From the NCBI GenBank assembly GCA_050946255.1, contig JBMNUL010000156.1:1-6156 (forward strand): a stretch of DNA of 6,156 nucleotides, in the 5' to 3' direction. Made by a program: the position numbers and the translations under genes. The notes beneath the pieces were generated by a model. That model did not search any database. It was not told the DNA's origin and saw nothing but the letters and a program-made list of their open reading frames with translations. Below are positions 1-4,852 of this stretch, piece after piece. Numbering within the stretch: the first letter of the stretch is position 1; every line of letters starts with the position of its first letter. The stretch is from JBMNUL01 sp050946255 (GTDB lineage Bacteria > Actinomycetota > Coriobacteriia > Coriobacteriales > CADBOM01).

Positions 1-1
1 G

Positions 2-112
2 CTCATGCTCAAGTTCACCCTTGATGCCGATGACGAAAAATTCGACTCCCTGCTCTCAGATTCCATAAAGATCTTCGGCAAGATCGAGCCGGACTGCAAA
101 CTGCTCGTCTAG
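2..112 (+). CDS. C-terminal end of an unidentified protein (5' end outside window)
   Basis: An open frame runs from the window edge to a TAG stop at 110-112 and gives 36 residues, ending in KIEPDCKLLV. The composition (alternating acidic/basic residues and Leu/Ile/Phe, no low-complexity run) and the C/G-rich third positions look like genuine coding sequence. I do not recognise the family from this tail. It lies on the same strand as the Nudix gene, 148 bp upstream of that gene's start, so the two might be co-transcribed, but nothing proves it. No U-tract terminator is seen directly after the stop. A minus-strand reading of the same DNA is possible but has no ribosome binding site or recognisable motif. 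Confidence 0.55.
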   Translation, partial: LMLKFTLDADDEKFDSLLSDSIKIFGKIEPDCKLLV

Positions 113-164
113 CCTCCTCCCCGCCATAGACGCTCGATTGCAAGGTGCTGGGACAATCGGCAAA

Positions 165-190
165 CTTGGAGTTCCACCAAGGTCTATACT
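165..190 (+). promoter_or_regulatory. Inverted repeat abutting a -10-like hexamer upstream of the Nudix gene
   Basis: A perfect 5-bp inverted repeat, CTTGG (165-169) and CCAAG (177-181) separated by 7 bp, is followed three bases later by TATACT (185-190), a good match to a sigma-70 -10 box. No convincing -35 box lies 16-18 bp upstream, which would fit an activator-dependent promoter or no promoter at all. If real, the start of transcription would be near 197, giving a leader of about 60 nt before the Nudix start codon. This is inference from position and sequence only. Confidence 0.25.
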
Positions 191-260
191 TTTCTCATTC
201 GCAATTTCGAAACAGTGCTCAATGCCATTGCGCACGATTGACTCGAAAGGAACACGGCTG

Positions 261-905
261 ATGGAACTCAAGGACAAGAACGGCCTGACCGAAAAGGAAT
301 TCCTCGCACAGTACAAGCAGAAGGACTACCCAAGGCCTTCCTTGACCGTAGACGTGGCGATATTCAGCGAAAATCCAGACGACGACTCCACCTCCATGCG
401 TGACAGTCTCAATTCAATATCGAGCAAGTTGGAGCTGCTTCTCATCAAGAGGGGTGGACATCCTTTTCTCGGTTGCTGGGCCCTTCCAGGTGGATTTGTG
501 AACGAGGGCGAAGATGCCGACACGGCAGCTGCCAGAGAACTTGAAGAGGAGACGGGGCTCAAGGGAATCCCAATGGAGCAGCTTGGGGTCTACAGCGCTC
601 CGGGAAGAGACCCGAGGGCATGGACGGTTTCCAGCGCCTATGTTGCCCGCATCGACAAGAAGCTCGAGGCGAAAGCCGGAGACGACGCAGCCGATGCAGT
701 CTGGTTCTCGATAAGCGTGAAGCGCAGGCAGGAGATTCTCGAGCTGACCGCGACTAGCGGGGATTCCATATTGAAGTCTTCTTTCGAAGTTGTGCCGCAA
801 CCGTTCTCCACCCCCAGGGCCCGCGTTGTGGAAAGCGATGGTTTCGCATTTGACCATGCGCAGATCGTGGCCGACGCTTACCTCAGGGCAACTTCCAAAT
901 TCTAG
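261..905 (+). CDS. Nudix hydrolase, ADP-ribose pyrophosphatase-like
   Basis: Encodes 214 residues. The Nudix box GX5EX7REUXEEXGU is intact: Gly78, Glu84, then RELEEETGL at 92-100, whose glutamates bind the catalytic Mg2+/Mn2+. It is preceded by a typical strand-loop (LLLIKRGGHPFLGCWALPGG, about 59-78) and followed by YSAPGRDPRAWTVSSAYVA (111-129). The PGRDPR segment is typical of ADP-ribose pyrophosphatases and NrtR-like Nudix proteins, and a conserved-looking FAFDHAQIVADAY segment lies near the C terminus (196-208). The likely reaction is hydrolysis of a nucleoside diphosphate linked to X, for example ADP-ribose to AMP and ribose-5-phosphate, in the cytoplasm; the substrate is inferred. The ATG at 261 was preferred to an in-frame ATG at 138 because GAAAGGA (245-251) stands 9 nt before it and homology begins just after it. 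An acidic, Ser-rich insert of about 20 residues (37-57) separates two core strands. No winged-helix domain is obvious, so an NrtR regulator is less likely. Confidence 0.9.
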   Translation: MELKDKNGLTEKEFLAQYKQKDYPRPSLTVDVAIFSENPDDDSTSMRDSLNSISSKLELLLIKRGGHPFLGCWALPGGFVNEGEDADTAAARELEEETGLKGIPMEQLGVYSAPGRDPRAWTVSSAYVARIDKKLEAKAGDDAADAVWFSISVKRRQEILELTATSGDSILKSSFEVVPQPFSTPRARVVESDGFAFDHAQIVADAYLRATSKF

Positions 906-957
906 GTTCCGGTTCCGATCGGGAAACTCAAAACCACACGAAAAAAGCTCTCGGGGA
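906..957 (-). terminator. Convergent spacer with weak terminator-like signal for mtnN
   Basis: This 52-bp spacer separates the convergent Nudix and mtnN genes. Read on the minus strand, a short stem (GCTT pairing with GAGC, with one G-U pair, or an alternative CTTG/CGAG pairing) overlaps the mtnN stop and is followed directly by six T (941-946), then by a second TTTT. The stem is only about 4 bp, so this is a weak intrinsic terminator at best. On the plus strand TTCCGATCGGGAA (914-926 approximately) forms a small palindrome, without a T tract after it. Confidence 0.3.
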
Positions 958-1665
958 TCAAGCGAACACGTGGGGAACAGCGTGCTCCACAATCTTTGCG
1001 CAATGTCTGGCAGCCTTCTCCTCGAAAATCGGGTAAAGCTCACTGTCGCTGCCATCGGCTTTGTCGGAAATTGCACGGATTATCGCAAACGGGACATTGT
1101 TCAAGTAGCAAGCCTGTGCAATTGCCGCACCCTCCATCTCGCAGCAAAGTGCGCCGAAGTCAGAGGCCACCCTCGATTTCACAGAGTCATCCCTCACGAA
1201 CTGATCTCCAGACGCAACTCGACCCTCGAAGACATTGATGTCGGGAGCAGCTTCCCTCACGGCAGAAACCATCAGCCTGCGCAGTCCCTCGTCGGCGGGA
1301 TAGGCAGTTGGCATTCCCGGAACCTGTCCGGGGTCGTATCCGAAATTCGTGACGTCCACATCGTGGTATATCGCATCGGTGGATACCACAATGTCCCCGA
1401 TGTCCATTCGAGCATCTAGGGATCCGGCAACTCCGGTGTTTATCAGATGCGTGGCACCGAACACATCGATCATGATCTGCGCGCAGATTGCGGCGTTTAC
1501 CTTCCCGACCCTGCATTGGGACACCACCACATCCACGCCGCCCAATTTCCCAGAATGGAACTCCATTCCGGAATGCATTTCCTCGGACACGTCATCCATC
1601 TTGTGAATCAAGTGCGCAACCTCTACGTCCATCGCGCCGATGATACCCACCTTGGCATCTTGCAT
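958..1665 (-). CDS. mtnN: 5'-methylthioadenosine/S-adenosylhomocysteine nucleosidase
   Basis: Encodes 235 residues, normal for MTA/SAH nucleosidase (Pfs). The enzyme cleaves the N-glycosidic bond of SAH to adenine and S-ribosylhomocysteine, and of MTA to adenine and methylthioribose. The N terminus VGIIGAMDVEV carries the residue equivalent to E. coli Glu12 (here Glu15). SGDQFV (152-157), CEMEGAAIAQ (175-184, Glu178 matching E. coli Glu174) and RAISDKAD (197-204, Asp201 matching Asp197) complete the active site. The ATG at 1663-1665 was chosen over an upstream in-frame start 48 bp earlier. GGGAG (minus strand, 1671-1675) sits 5 nt before it, the protein family starts here, and the longer form would overlap luxS. 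It lies 19 bp downstream of luxS on the same strand, so the two are almost certainly co-transcribed. Its product S-ribosylhomocysteine is the LuxS substrate. The assignment is secure. Confidence 0.97.
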   Translation of the reverse strand: MQDAKVGIIGAMDVEVAHLIHKMDDVSEEMHSGMEFHSGKLGGVDVVVSQCRVGKVNAAICAQIMIDVFGATHLINTGVAGSLDARMDIGDIVVSTDAIYHDVDVTNFGYDPGQVPGMPTAYPADEGLRRLMVSAVREAAPDINVFEGRVASGDQFVRDDSVKSRVASDFGALCCEMEGAAIAQACYLNNVPFAIIRAISDKADGSDSELYPIFEEKAARHCAKIVEHAVPHVFA

Positions 1666-1675
1666 GTTCGCTCCC
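1666..1675 (-). promoter_or_regulatory. Ribosome binding site that fixes the mtnN start
   Basis: Minus-strand GGGAG (complement of 1671-1675) stands 5 nt upstream of the ATG at 1663-1665, within the 19-bp luxS-mtnN spacer. A longer reading frame starts inside luxS, but this site and the family N terminus support the shorter product. Confidence 0.7.
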
Positions 1676-1684
1676 GTGCCTTTC

Positions 1685-2173
1685 CTACAGCTGCGGATAT
1701 TGCATGTGCGCATCGTCGATGTCTCTCAAGGTTCCCTCTAGAAACCTTTTCGCCCACCAGCGCGCCATGTTCAGGTCGCTGTCATGCCAGTTGCCGCATT
1801 CCTCCGGTTTGGCGCCGGGCACATCTCCCTCGAAATCTGCTATGAACTCGAACATCCTGGTGACCAGGCCAATGATATCGCTGGACTCCAAATCTCCGAA
1901 CAGGAGGAGGTAAAAGCCCGTCCTGCACCCCATCGGTCCGAAGTAGAGAATCTTGTCGCGCCACTCGGGATCGTTGCGCAGGAACGTGGCACCGAGGTGC
2001 TCGATGGCATGCACCGGAGCCGTGTCCATGACGGGCTCGCGATTCGGCGCGGTGAGCCTAATGTCGAACGTGGTCACCACTCCCCCGCTTTGGGGATCGG
2101 CATCCTTGCGGGAAACGTAGATTCCCGGCTCCAGCCTCAGGTGGTCGATCGTGAAACTGGCAATCTTTTCCAT
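1685..2173 (-). CDS. luxS: S-ribosylhomocysteine lyase (AI-2 synthase)
   Basis: Encodes 162 residues, close to the usual LuxS length of about 155-170. LuxS converts S-ribosylhomocysteine to homocysteine and 4,5-dihydroxy-2,3-pentanedione, the precursor of autoinducer-2. The metal site is intact: HAIEH at 55-59 supplies His55 and His59 with catalytic Glu58, and the third ligand is Cys126 in EECGNWHD. The catalytic cysteine is Cys83 in GPMGCRTGFY. The N-terminal segment SFTIDHLRLEPGIYVSRKD is also typical. The ATG at 2171-2173 is preferred over a TTG four codons earlier. GGAG (complement of 2180-2183) lies 6 nt before this ATG, and it would overlap the TTG start. mtnN follows after 19 bp, so the pair forms the SAH detoxification route. 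Upstream is a 360-bp region with unusual repeats that probably contains its promoter and leader. The assignment is secure. Confidence 0.97.
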   Translation of the reverse strand: MEKIASFTIDHLRLEPGIYVSRKDADPQSGGVVTTFDIRLTAPNREPVMDTAPVHAIEHLGATFLRNDPEWRDKILYFGPMGCRTGFYLLLFGDLESSDIIGLVTRMFEFIADFEGDVPGAKPEECGNWHDSDLNMARWWAKRFLEGTLRDIDDAHMQYPQL

Positions 2174-2185
2174 TGAAAGCTCCAA
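2174..2185 (-). promoter_or_regulatory. Ribosome binding site that fixes the luxS start
   Basis: Minus-strand TTGGAG (complement of 2180-2185) lies 6 nt upstream of the ATG at 2171-2173. The alternative TTG start is itself the first part of this Shine-Dalgarno sequence, which argues for the ATG. Confidence 0.65.
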
Positions 2186-2244
2186 TCAAAAATGCAATCG
2201 CGGACATGTCGGCAGGGAAATCTGGTTAGTCAATGATGGCCCGT

Positions 2245-2394
2245 CCAATGGGTTTCAGCTCATAAAATGGCCGCTTCTCATCCTATAGGCATCGGCATAT
2301 CCAACGAACGACTGCTCGCCCAAAGAACGGTGACCTGTTCGACAAGGATGGTTCATCCAATGAACGGCAACCAGCCCGACGAATTTCAAGCAGT
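2245..2394. repeat. Degenerate ~19-bp periodic repeat, core CCAANGAACG
   Basis: Three clear copies of the 10-mer CCAANGAACG begin at 2301 (N=C), 2320 (N=A) and 2357 (N=T), spaced 19 and 37 bp, so the third is two periods after the second. Divergent units fit the same register: CCAATGGGTT at 2245 (56 bp, three periods, before the first clear copy) and CCGACGAATT at 2376 (19 bp after the last). Several rows end in TCAT just before the next unit (2260-2263, 2278-2281, 2353-2356). On the minus strand, the sense strand for luxS, the core reads CGTTCNTTGG. The period is not a multiple of 3, so the pattern is not a peptide repeat. It could be an array of protein binding sites in the luxS control region or a decayed tandem repeat. 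An exact copy of CCAACGAACG also occurs at 4818-4827. Confidence 0.5.
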
Positions 2395-2430
2395 GATGGA
2401 CTTGCCGGCCTCTCGATGATATCCAAACCT

Positions 2431-2475
2431 GAACCGCAAAAGCAACGGAGCCGGGACCAATGGCCCCGACCCCGG
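2431..2475 (-). terminator. Probable terminator of the buk transcript
   Basis: About 60 nt downstream of the buk stop, the minus strand reads a GC-rich stem-loop. CCGGG pairs with CCCGG (2471-2475 with 2451-2455). Alternatively GGGGCC pairs with GGTCCC across a 3-nt loop, with one G-U pair (2462-2467 with 2453-2458). A T-rich stretch, GTTGCTTTTG, follows starting about 5 nt after the stem. The T tract is interrupted and slightly displaced, so this is an imperfect intrinsic terminator. Its place between buk and the luxS control region fits the end of the fermentation transcript. Confidence 0.45.
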
Positions 2476-2533
2476 TTGAATGTGGTTTAACGGGAAACCT
2501 TCGAAGTTACCCAAGCTTGTTCGGGCAAATAGC

Positions 2534-3646
2534 CTACTTCAGCTCCTCGACGCCATCCCAGACGTCCTTGCCGCTGTAGGTCTTGGCCTCTTCCTCGCCG
2601 CGCTTGACACGCATGCAACCTGCGGCGAGAGCCTCCATCTCGAACTCTCCTGGCATTGCGGTGACCTCGCAGATCCAGCTCAGATAATCCTTGAGCTGCG
2701 CAACCAGGTATTTGCTGTACGAAATACCACCGGTCAGGATGATTCCATCGACCTTGCCCTTGAGCACAACTGCCATCTCGCCTGCGTACTTGGCGATCTG
2801 ATAGATCATTGCGTCGTAGACCTTCTTGGCATATGTGTTGCCCTCGTCGATCATCTTCTCGACCTCACGGGCGTCGGAGGTGCCCAGATGGCTCACGAAT
2901 CCACCGTTCTTGGTGAGGAGCTTCTTGAGCGATTTCTCATCATACTCTCCGCTGCTGATGAGCTTGAGCAGGGTAATCGTGGGCAGAGCGCCAACACGGG
3001 TCGGGGTCATCGGGCCCTCGCCCTTGATGATGTCGTTGCCGTCGACCATCTTGCCGGCCTTATGGGCGGTAACAGAAACTCCTCCACCGATGTGGCAGAC
3101 GATGAGGTTGGCACTGTCGTAGCTCAGCCCATGCTCCTTGCAGAACCTGAGGGCGATCTCCTTCTGGTTGAGTGCATGGGTGTGGCTCTGACGATACACG
3201 CCCTTGATTCCTGTGAACCGGGCGATCTCCTCGAACTCGTCCGTGTCTGGCGGGTTGACGATGTAGGCCTCTCCACCGTACTGCTCCACGAACTTGGCGC
3301 AGATCTGGGATGCGAGCTGTGCGGGATGCTGACCGGGGACTCCGATAGCAGCATCGCGCAGAACGGTCGCGTCGACCTTGTATGTTCCACCGCTGACGGA
3401 GTGCAGTCCGCCGCCGCGTCCGACGAAGATGTCGATGTCCTTGAGATCGACTCCGGCATCCTTGACGGCCTGCTCGACCATTTCCTTGCGGTAATCGAGC
3501 TGGTCCTGCACCTTTGCGAACTCGTTGAGCTTCTCGGCCTCGTGGGCGACGTTGACGTTCATGACTTCCTTGTCGTTCTCGAAAATCGCGATCTTGGTGG
3601 AAGTCGACCCTGGGTTGATCGCGAGGATCTTGTAAGTATCAGCCAT
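2534..3646 (-). CDS. buk: Butyrate kinase
   Basis: Encodes 370 residues, slightly longer than the common ~355 for butyrate kinase and shorter than the ~400 of acetate kinase. It belongs to the ASKHA acetate/butyrate kinase family and catalyses butyryl-phosphate + ADP to butyrate + ATP, in the cytoplasm. Visible motifs are NPGSTSTK (11-18, phosphate binding), GQHPAQLASQ (105-114), NPPDTDEFEEIARFTG (131-146), SHTHALNQK (154-162), HIGGGVSV (185-192, phosphate 2), PTRVGALP (215-222) and GGISYS (306-311, adenosine region). A C-terminal tail of about 25 Lys/Glu-rich residues follows PGEFEMEALAAG. The GQHPAQLASQ and NPPDTDEFEE segments are typical of butyrate rather than acetate kinases. The ATG is supported by AGGAG (complement of 3653-3657) 6 nt upstream. 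It follows ptb in the pathway order and closes the route with ATP formation. Branched-chain or propionyl substrates are possible, since the family is often promiscuous. Confidence 0.94.
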   Translation of the reverse strand: MADTYKILAINPGSTSTKIAIFENDKEVMNVNVAHEAEKLNEFAKVQDQLDYRKEMVEQAVKDAGVDLKDIDIFVGRGGGLHSVSGGTYKVDATVLRDAAIGVPGQHPAQLASQICAKFVEQYGGEAYIVNPPDTDEFEEIARFTGIKGVYRQSHTHALNQKEIALRFCKEHGLSYDSANLIVCHIGGGVSVTAHKAGKMVDGNDIIKGEGPMTPTRVGALPTITLLKLISSGEYDEKSLKKLLTKNGGFVSHLGTSDAREVEKMIDEGNTYAKKVYDAMIYQIAKYAGEMAVVLKGKVDGIILTGGISYSKYLVAQLKDYLSWICEVTAMPGEFEMEALAAGCMRVKRGEEEAKTYSGKDVWDGVEELK

Positions 3647-3652
3647 TTAGTT

Positions 3653-3657
3653 CTCCT
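3653..3657 (-). promoter_or_regulatory. buk ribosome binding site
   Basis: AGGAG on the minus strand, 6 nt before the buk ATG at 3644-3646. It lies just downstream of a stem-loop with two alternative pairings, so its access could depend on folding. Confidence 0.6.
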
Positions 3658-3673
3658 ATCTTCGCTAAGCTGA

Positions 3674-3703
3674 GGCACCGGACCTGAGGCCGGTGACAGT
3701 GCC
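3674..3703 (-). other. Stem-loop with alternative pairings in the ptb-buk spacer
   Basis: In the 118-bp ptb-buk spacer, CACCGG (3676-3681) and CCGGTG (3690-3695) form a perfect 6-bp stem with an 8-nt loop. The flanking GGCAC (3674-3678) can instead pair with GTGCC (3699-3703), using bases of the first stem, so the two pairings compete. The element ends about 17 nt before the buk Shine-Dalgarno site. No T tract follows, so it is not a standard terminator. It could be a processing or stability element that sets Buk output relative to Ptb. This is inferred from sequence only. Confidence 0.4.
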
Positions 3704-3764
3704 AATCGGCAATTGAAAGTAAGCGGAAACTATCTGTTTGCCGCCTCCTGAGACCAGATGTTAA

Positions 3765-4676
3765 TTAGTAGTTCTGGCCAACGAATGCGGCGAGCGCAAT
3801 CGAATAGAACTTGTCGGTGGGCTTTGCGGACCTCGAGGTGATGACCAGGGGCACACGGGCGCCGACCATGATTCCTGCAGTTGCAGCACCGGCAATCTCG
3901 GTGAGGCATTTCACTAGAACGTTTCCGCAAACGATGTCGGGAACGATGAGCAGGTCTGCATCTCCAGAAACCGGGCTCTCATATCCCTTGATCTCGGCTG
4001 CGCCAGGTACCATGGCGAGGTCGAACGAAATCGGGCCCTCGACTATGCAACCGGTGATCTCGCCCTTCTGGTTCATCTGCTTGAGGGCATCGCCATCGAC
4101 GGTATCGGGCATCTTTGGGTTGAGCTTCTCGACTGCGGAGAGAACTGCGACCTTCGGGTTCTCGATTCCCATTGCATGCAGGAGGTCGACCGCGTTGATG
4201 AGGATCTTCTTCTTGCCCTCGAGATCTGGGTAGGTGTTCATTCCCATATCGGAAACAGCGAAGATCTTGTGATATCCGGAGGTCTCATAGAGACCCACAA
4301 GGGAAATCATCCCGCCGCCGCGCTTCATCTCGTCATCATGCACGATGGCGCGCATGATCTCGGCGGTCTGCAGCTTGCCCTTCATGAGCACGTGAGCGTC
4401 TCCGGACTTGACCAGGTCGGTGCTCTTCTTGATAGCGGAATCGGTATCGTCTGCCTGGATGATCTCGAAATCTGCGGGGTTGGCTCCATTGTCCTTGATG
4501 ATCTTCTCGATAGCTGCTGTATCGCCAACGAGAATCGGAGAGACGATATCCTCCTTCTTGGCCTCGATGATCGCGTCGAGGGTGTGCTCGTCCTGAGCAT
4601 TCACAACGACGATCTTGGTCTTCTCGCTCATTGCCTTGGCCGCGTCGACCATTTCCTGGAATGTCTTGATTGCCAT
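3765..4676 (-). CDS. ptb: Phosphate butyryltransferase
   Basis: Encodes 303 residues, the usual length for Ptb (about 300). It catalyses butyryl-CoA + phosphate to butyryl-phosphate + CoA in the cytoplasm and belongs to the phosphate acetyl/butyryltransferase (PTA_PTB) family. Typical segments are GDAHVLMKGKLQTAEIMRA (92-110), AVLSAVEKLNPKMPDTVDG (177-195), EGPISFDLAM (213-222), DLLIVPDIVCGNVLVKCLT (241-259) and GARVPLVITSRSA (272-284). The length, EGPISFDLA and the pairing with buk favour Ptb over acetate-specific Pta. The ATG at 4674-4676 has GGAG (complement of 4685-4688) 8 nt upstream, and the family N terminus starts there. An in-frame ATG 66 bp earlier adds a basic stretch unlike the family and lies within the stem-loop leader. 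It stands between the acylating aldehyde dehydrogenase and buk, matching the chemistry order. Related acyl groups (isobutyryl, valeryl, propionyl) may also be substrates. Confidence 0.94.
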   Translation of the reverse strand: MAIKTFQEMVDAAKAMSEKTKIVVVNAQDEHTLDAIIEAKKEDIVSPILVGDTAAIEKIIKDNGANPADFEIIQADDTDSAIKKSTDLVKSGDAHVLMKGKLQTAEIMRAIVHDDEMKRGGGMISLVGLYETSGYHKIFAVSDMGMNTYPDLEGKKKILINAVDLLHAMGIENPKVAVLSAVEKLNPKMPDTVDGDALKQMNQKGEITGCIVEGPISFDLAMVPGAAEIKGYESPVSGDADLLIVPDIVCGNVLVKCLTEIAGAATAGIMVGARVPLVITSRSAKPTDKFYSIALAAFVGQNY

Positions 4677-4707
4677 TCTTTCATCTCCTGCTTTCAGTGT
4701 TGCTCTT

Positions 4708-4734
4708 GCATGCCTTCCGATGCGGAAGCGATGC
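4708..4734 (-). other. Stem-loop in the ptb leader
   Basis: CTTCCG (4714-4719) and CGGAAG (4723-4728) form a perfect 6-bp stem with a 3-nt ATG loop. A second 4-bp stem, GCAT/ATGC (4708-4711 with 4731-4734), extends it across a 2x2 internal loop. It lies about 20 nt upstream of the ptb Shine-Dalgarno site. A partial copy of its arm occurs in inverted orientation at 4763-4773 (CATCCGCATCG), which could pair with it instead. No T tract follows. Possible roles are transcript stabilisation after processing or translation control; neither is shown. Confidence 0.4.
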
Positions 4735-4778
4735 CGGGTCATTTAAACGATACGGCAACGCATCCGCATCGCATATTA

Positions 4779-4819
4779 GGGGCCACCGAGAAGCCCTGAA
4801 CGGTCTCCTCGATGGCCCC
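4779..4819 (-). terminator. Strong 12-bp stem-loop after ald (terminator or processing hairpin)
   Basis: The arms 4779-4790 and 4808-4819 form a 12-bp stem with a 17-nt loop. On the plus strand there is one C/A mismatch. On the minus strand, the direction of the flanking genes, that position becomes a U-G wobble, so the minus-strand RNA folds without a mismatch. The hairpin starts 33 nt after the ald stop. Only CTAATATG follows it, with no run of T, so full intrinsic termination is doubtful. Partial termination, or 3' end protection that lets ald and ptb-buk be expressed at different levels, is plausible. Confidence 0.5.
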
Positions 4820-4852
4820 AACGAACGCATATCAAACTACATTACCAAGACC

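Larger units (their letters stand above)
2174..2533. other. 360-bp gene-free region between buk and luxS
   Basis: No convincing gene is found on either strand here. On the minus strand it holds, in order from the buk stop: a small GGTTT/AAACC inverted repeat (2484-2499), a GC-rich terminator-like hairpin (2451-2475) with a T-rich stretch after it, the degenerate ~19-bp periodic repeat (about 2230-2394), and the luxS Shine-Dalgarno site. The luxS promoter should lie here, but no clear -35/-10 pair stands out. TTGACT (complement of 2228-2233) resembles a -35 box but has no good -10 partner. TATAGG (complement of 2284-2289) resembles a -10 box without a -35. No riboswitch class was recognised. 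Confidence 0.6.

Noticed and set aside
414..1076. A 220-codon minus-strand frame across the Nudix gene and the end of mtnN
   Set aside because: It is antisense to the Nudix box region and overlaps mtnN. The composition is Arg/Ser/Pro-rich, as expected of a shadow frame.
1784..2176. A 130-codon plus-strand frame opposite luxS
   Set aside because: It is antisense to luxS, whose metal ligands and catalytic residues are intact. The product has no family features.
2174..2300. A SAM or SAH riboswitch upstream of luxS
   Set aside because: The location would suit one, but no known conserved core of these classes could be recognised by eye. A covariance-model search would decide it.
2255..2356. A 33-codon minus-strand open frame in the luxS leader, as a possible leader peptide
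   Set aside because: It has no Shine-Dalgarno site and overlaps the periodic repeat. The 19-bp period shifts the frame in each unit, so the repeat is not built for coding. No Met, Cys or other regulatory residue run is present.
2480..3673. A 397-codon open frame on the plus strand opposite buk
   Set aside because: It is wholly antisense to the well-supported buk gene. Its Leu/Asp/Val-rich product has no recognisable motifs, and long antisense frames are expected from the C/G-rich third positions of buk.
3779..3788. CCAACGAATG as another copy of the repeat core
   Set aside because: It lies in the last codons of ptb and encodes conserved-looking residues (AFVGQ), so coincidence is the simpler explanation.
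4773..4778. TAATAT on the minus strand as a -10 box for ptb
   Set aside because: No acceptable -35 hexamer lies 16-18 bp upstream, and the would-be -35 region falls within the stem-loop.
4176..4799. A 207-codon plus-strand frame opposite ptb
   Set aside because: It mirrors the codon pattern of ptb and runs through the ptb leader hairpin. No ribosome binding site or domain was seen.
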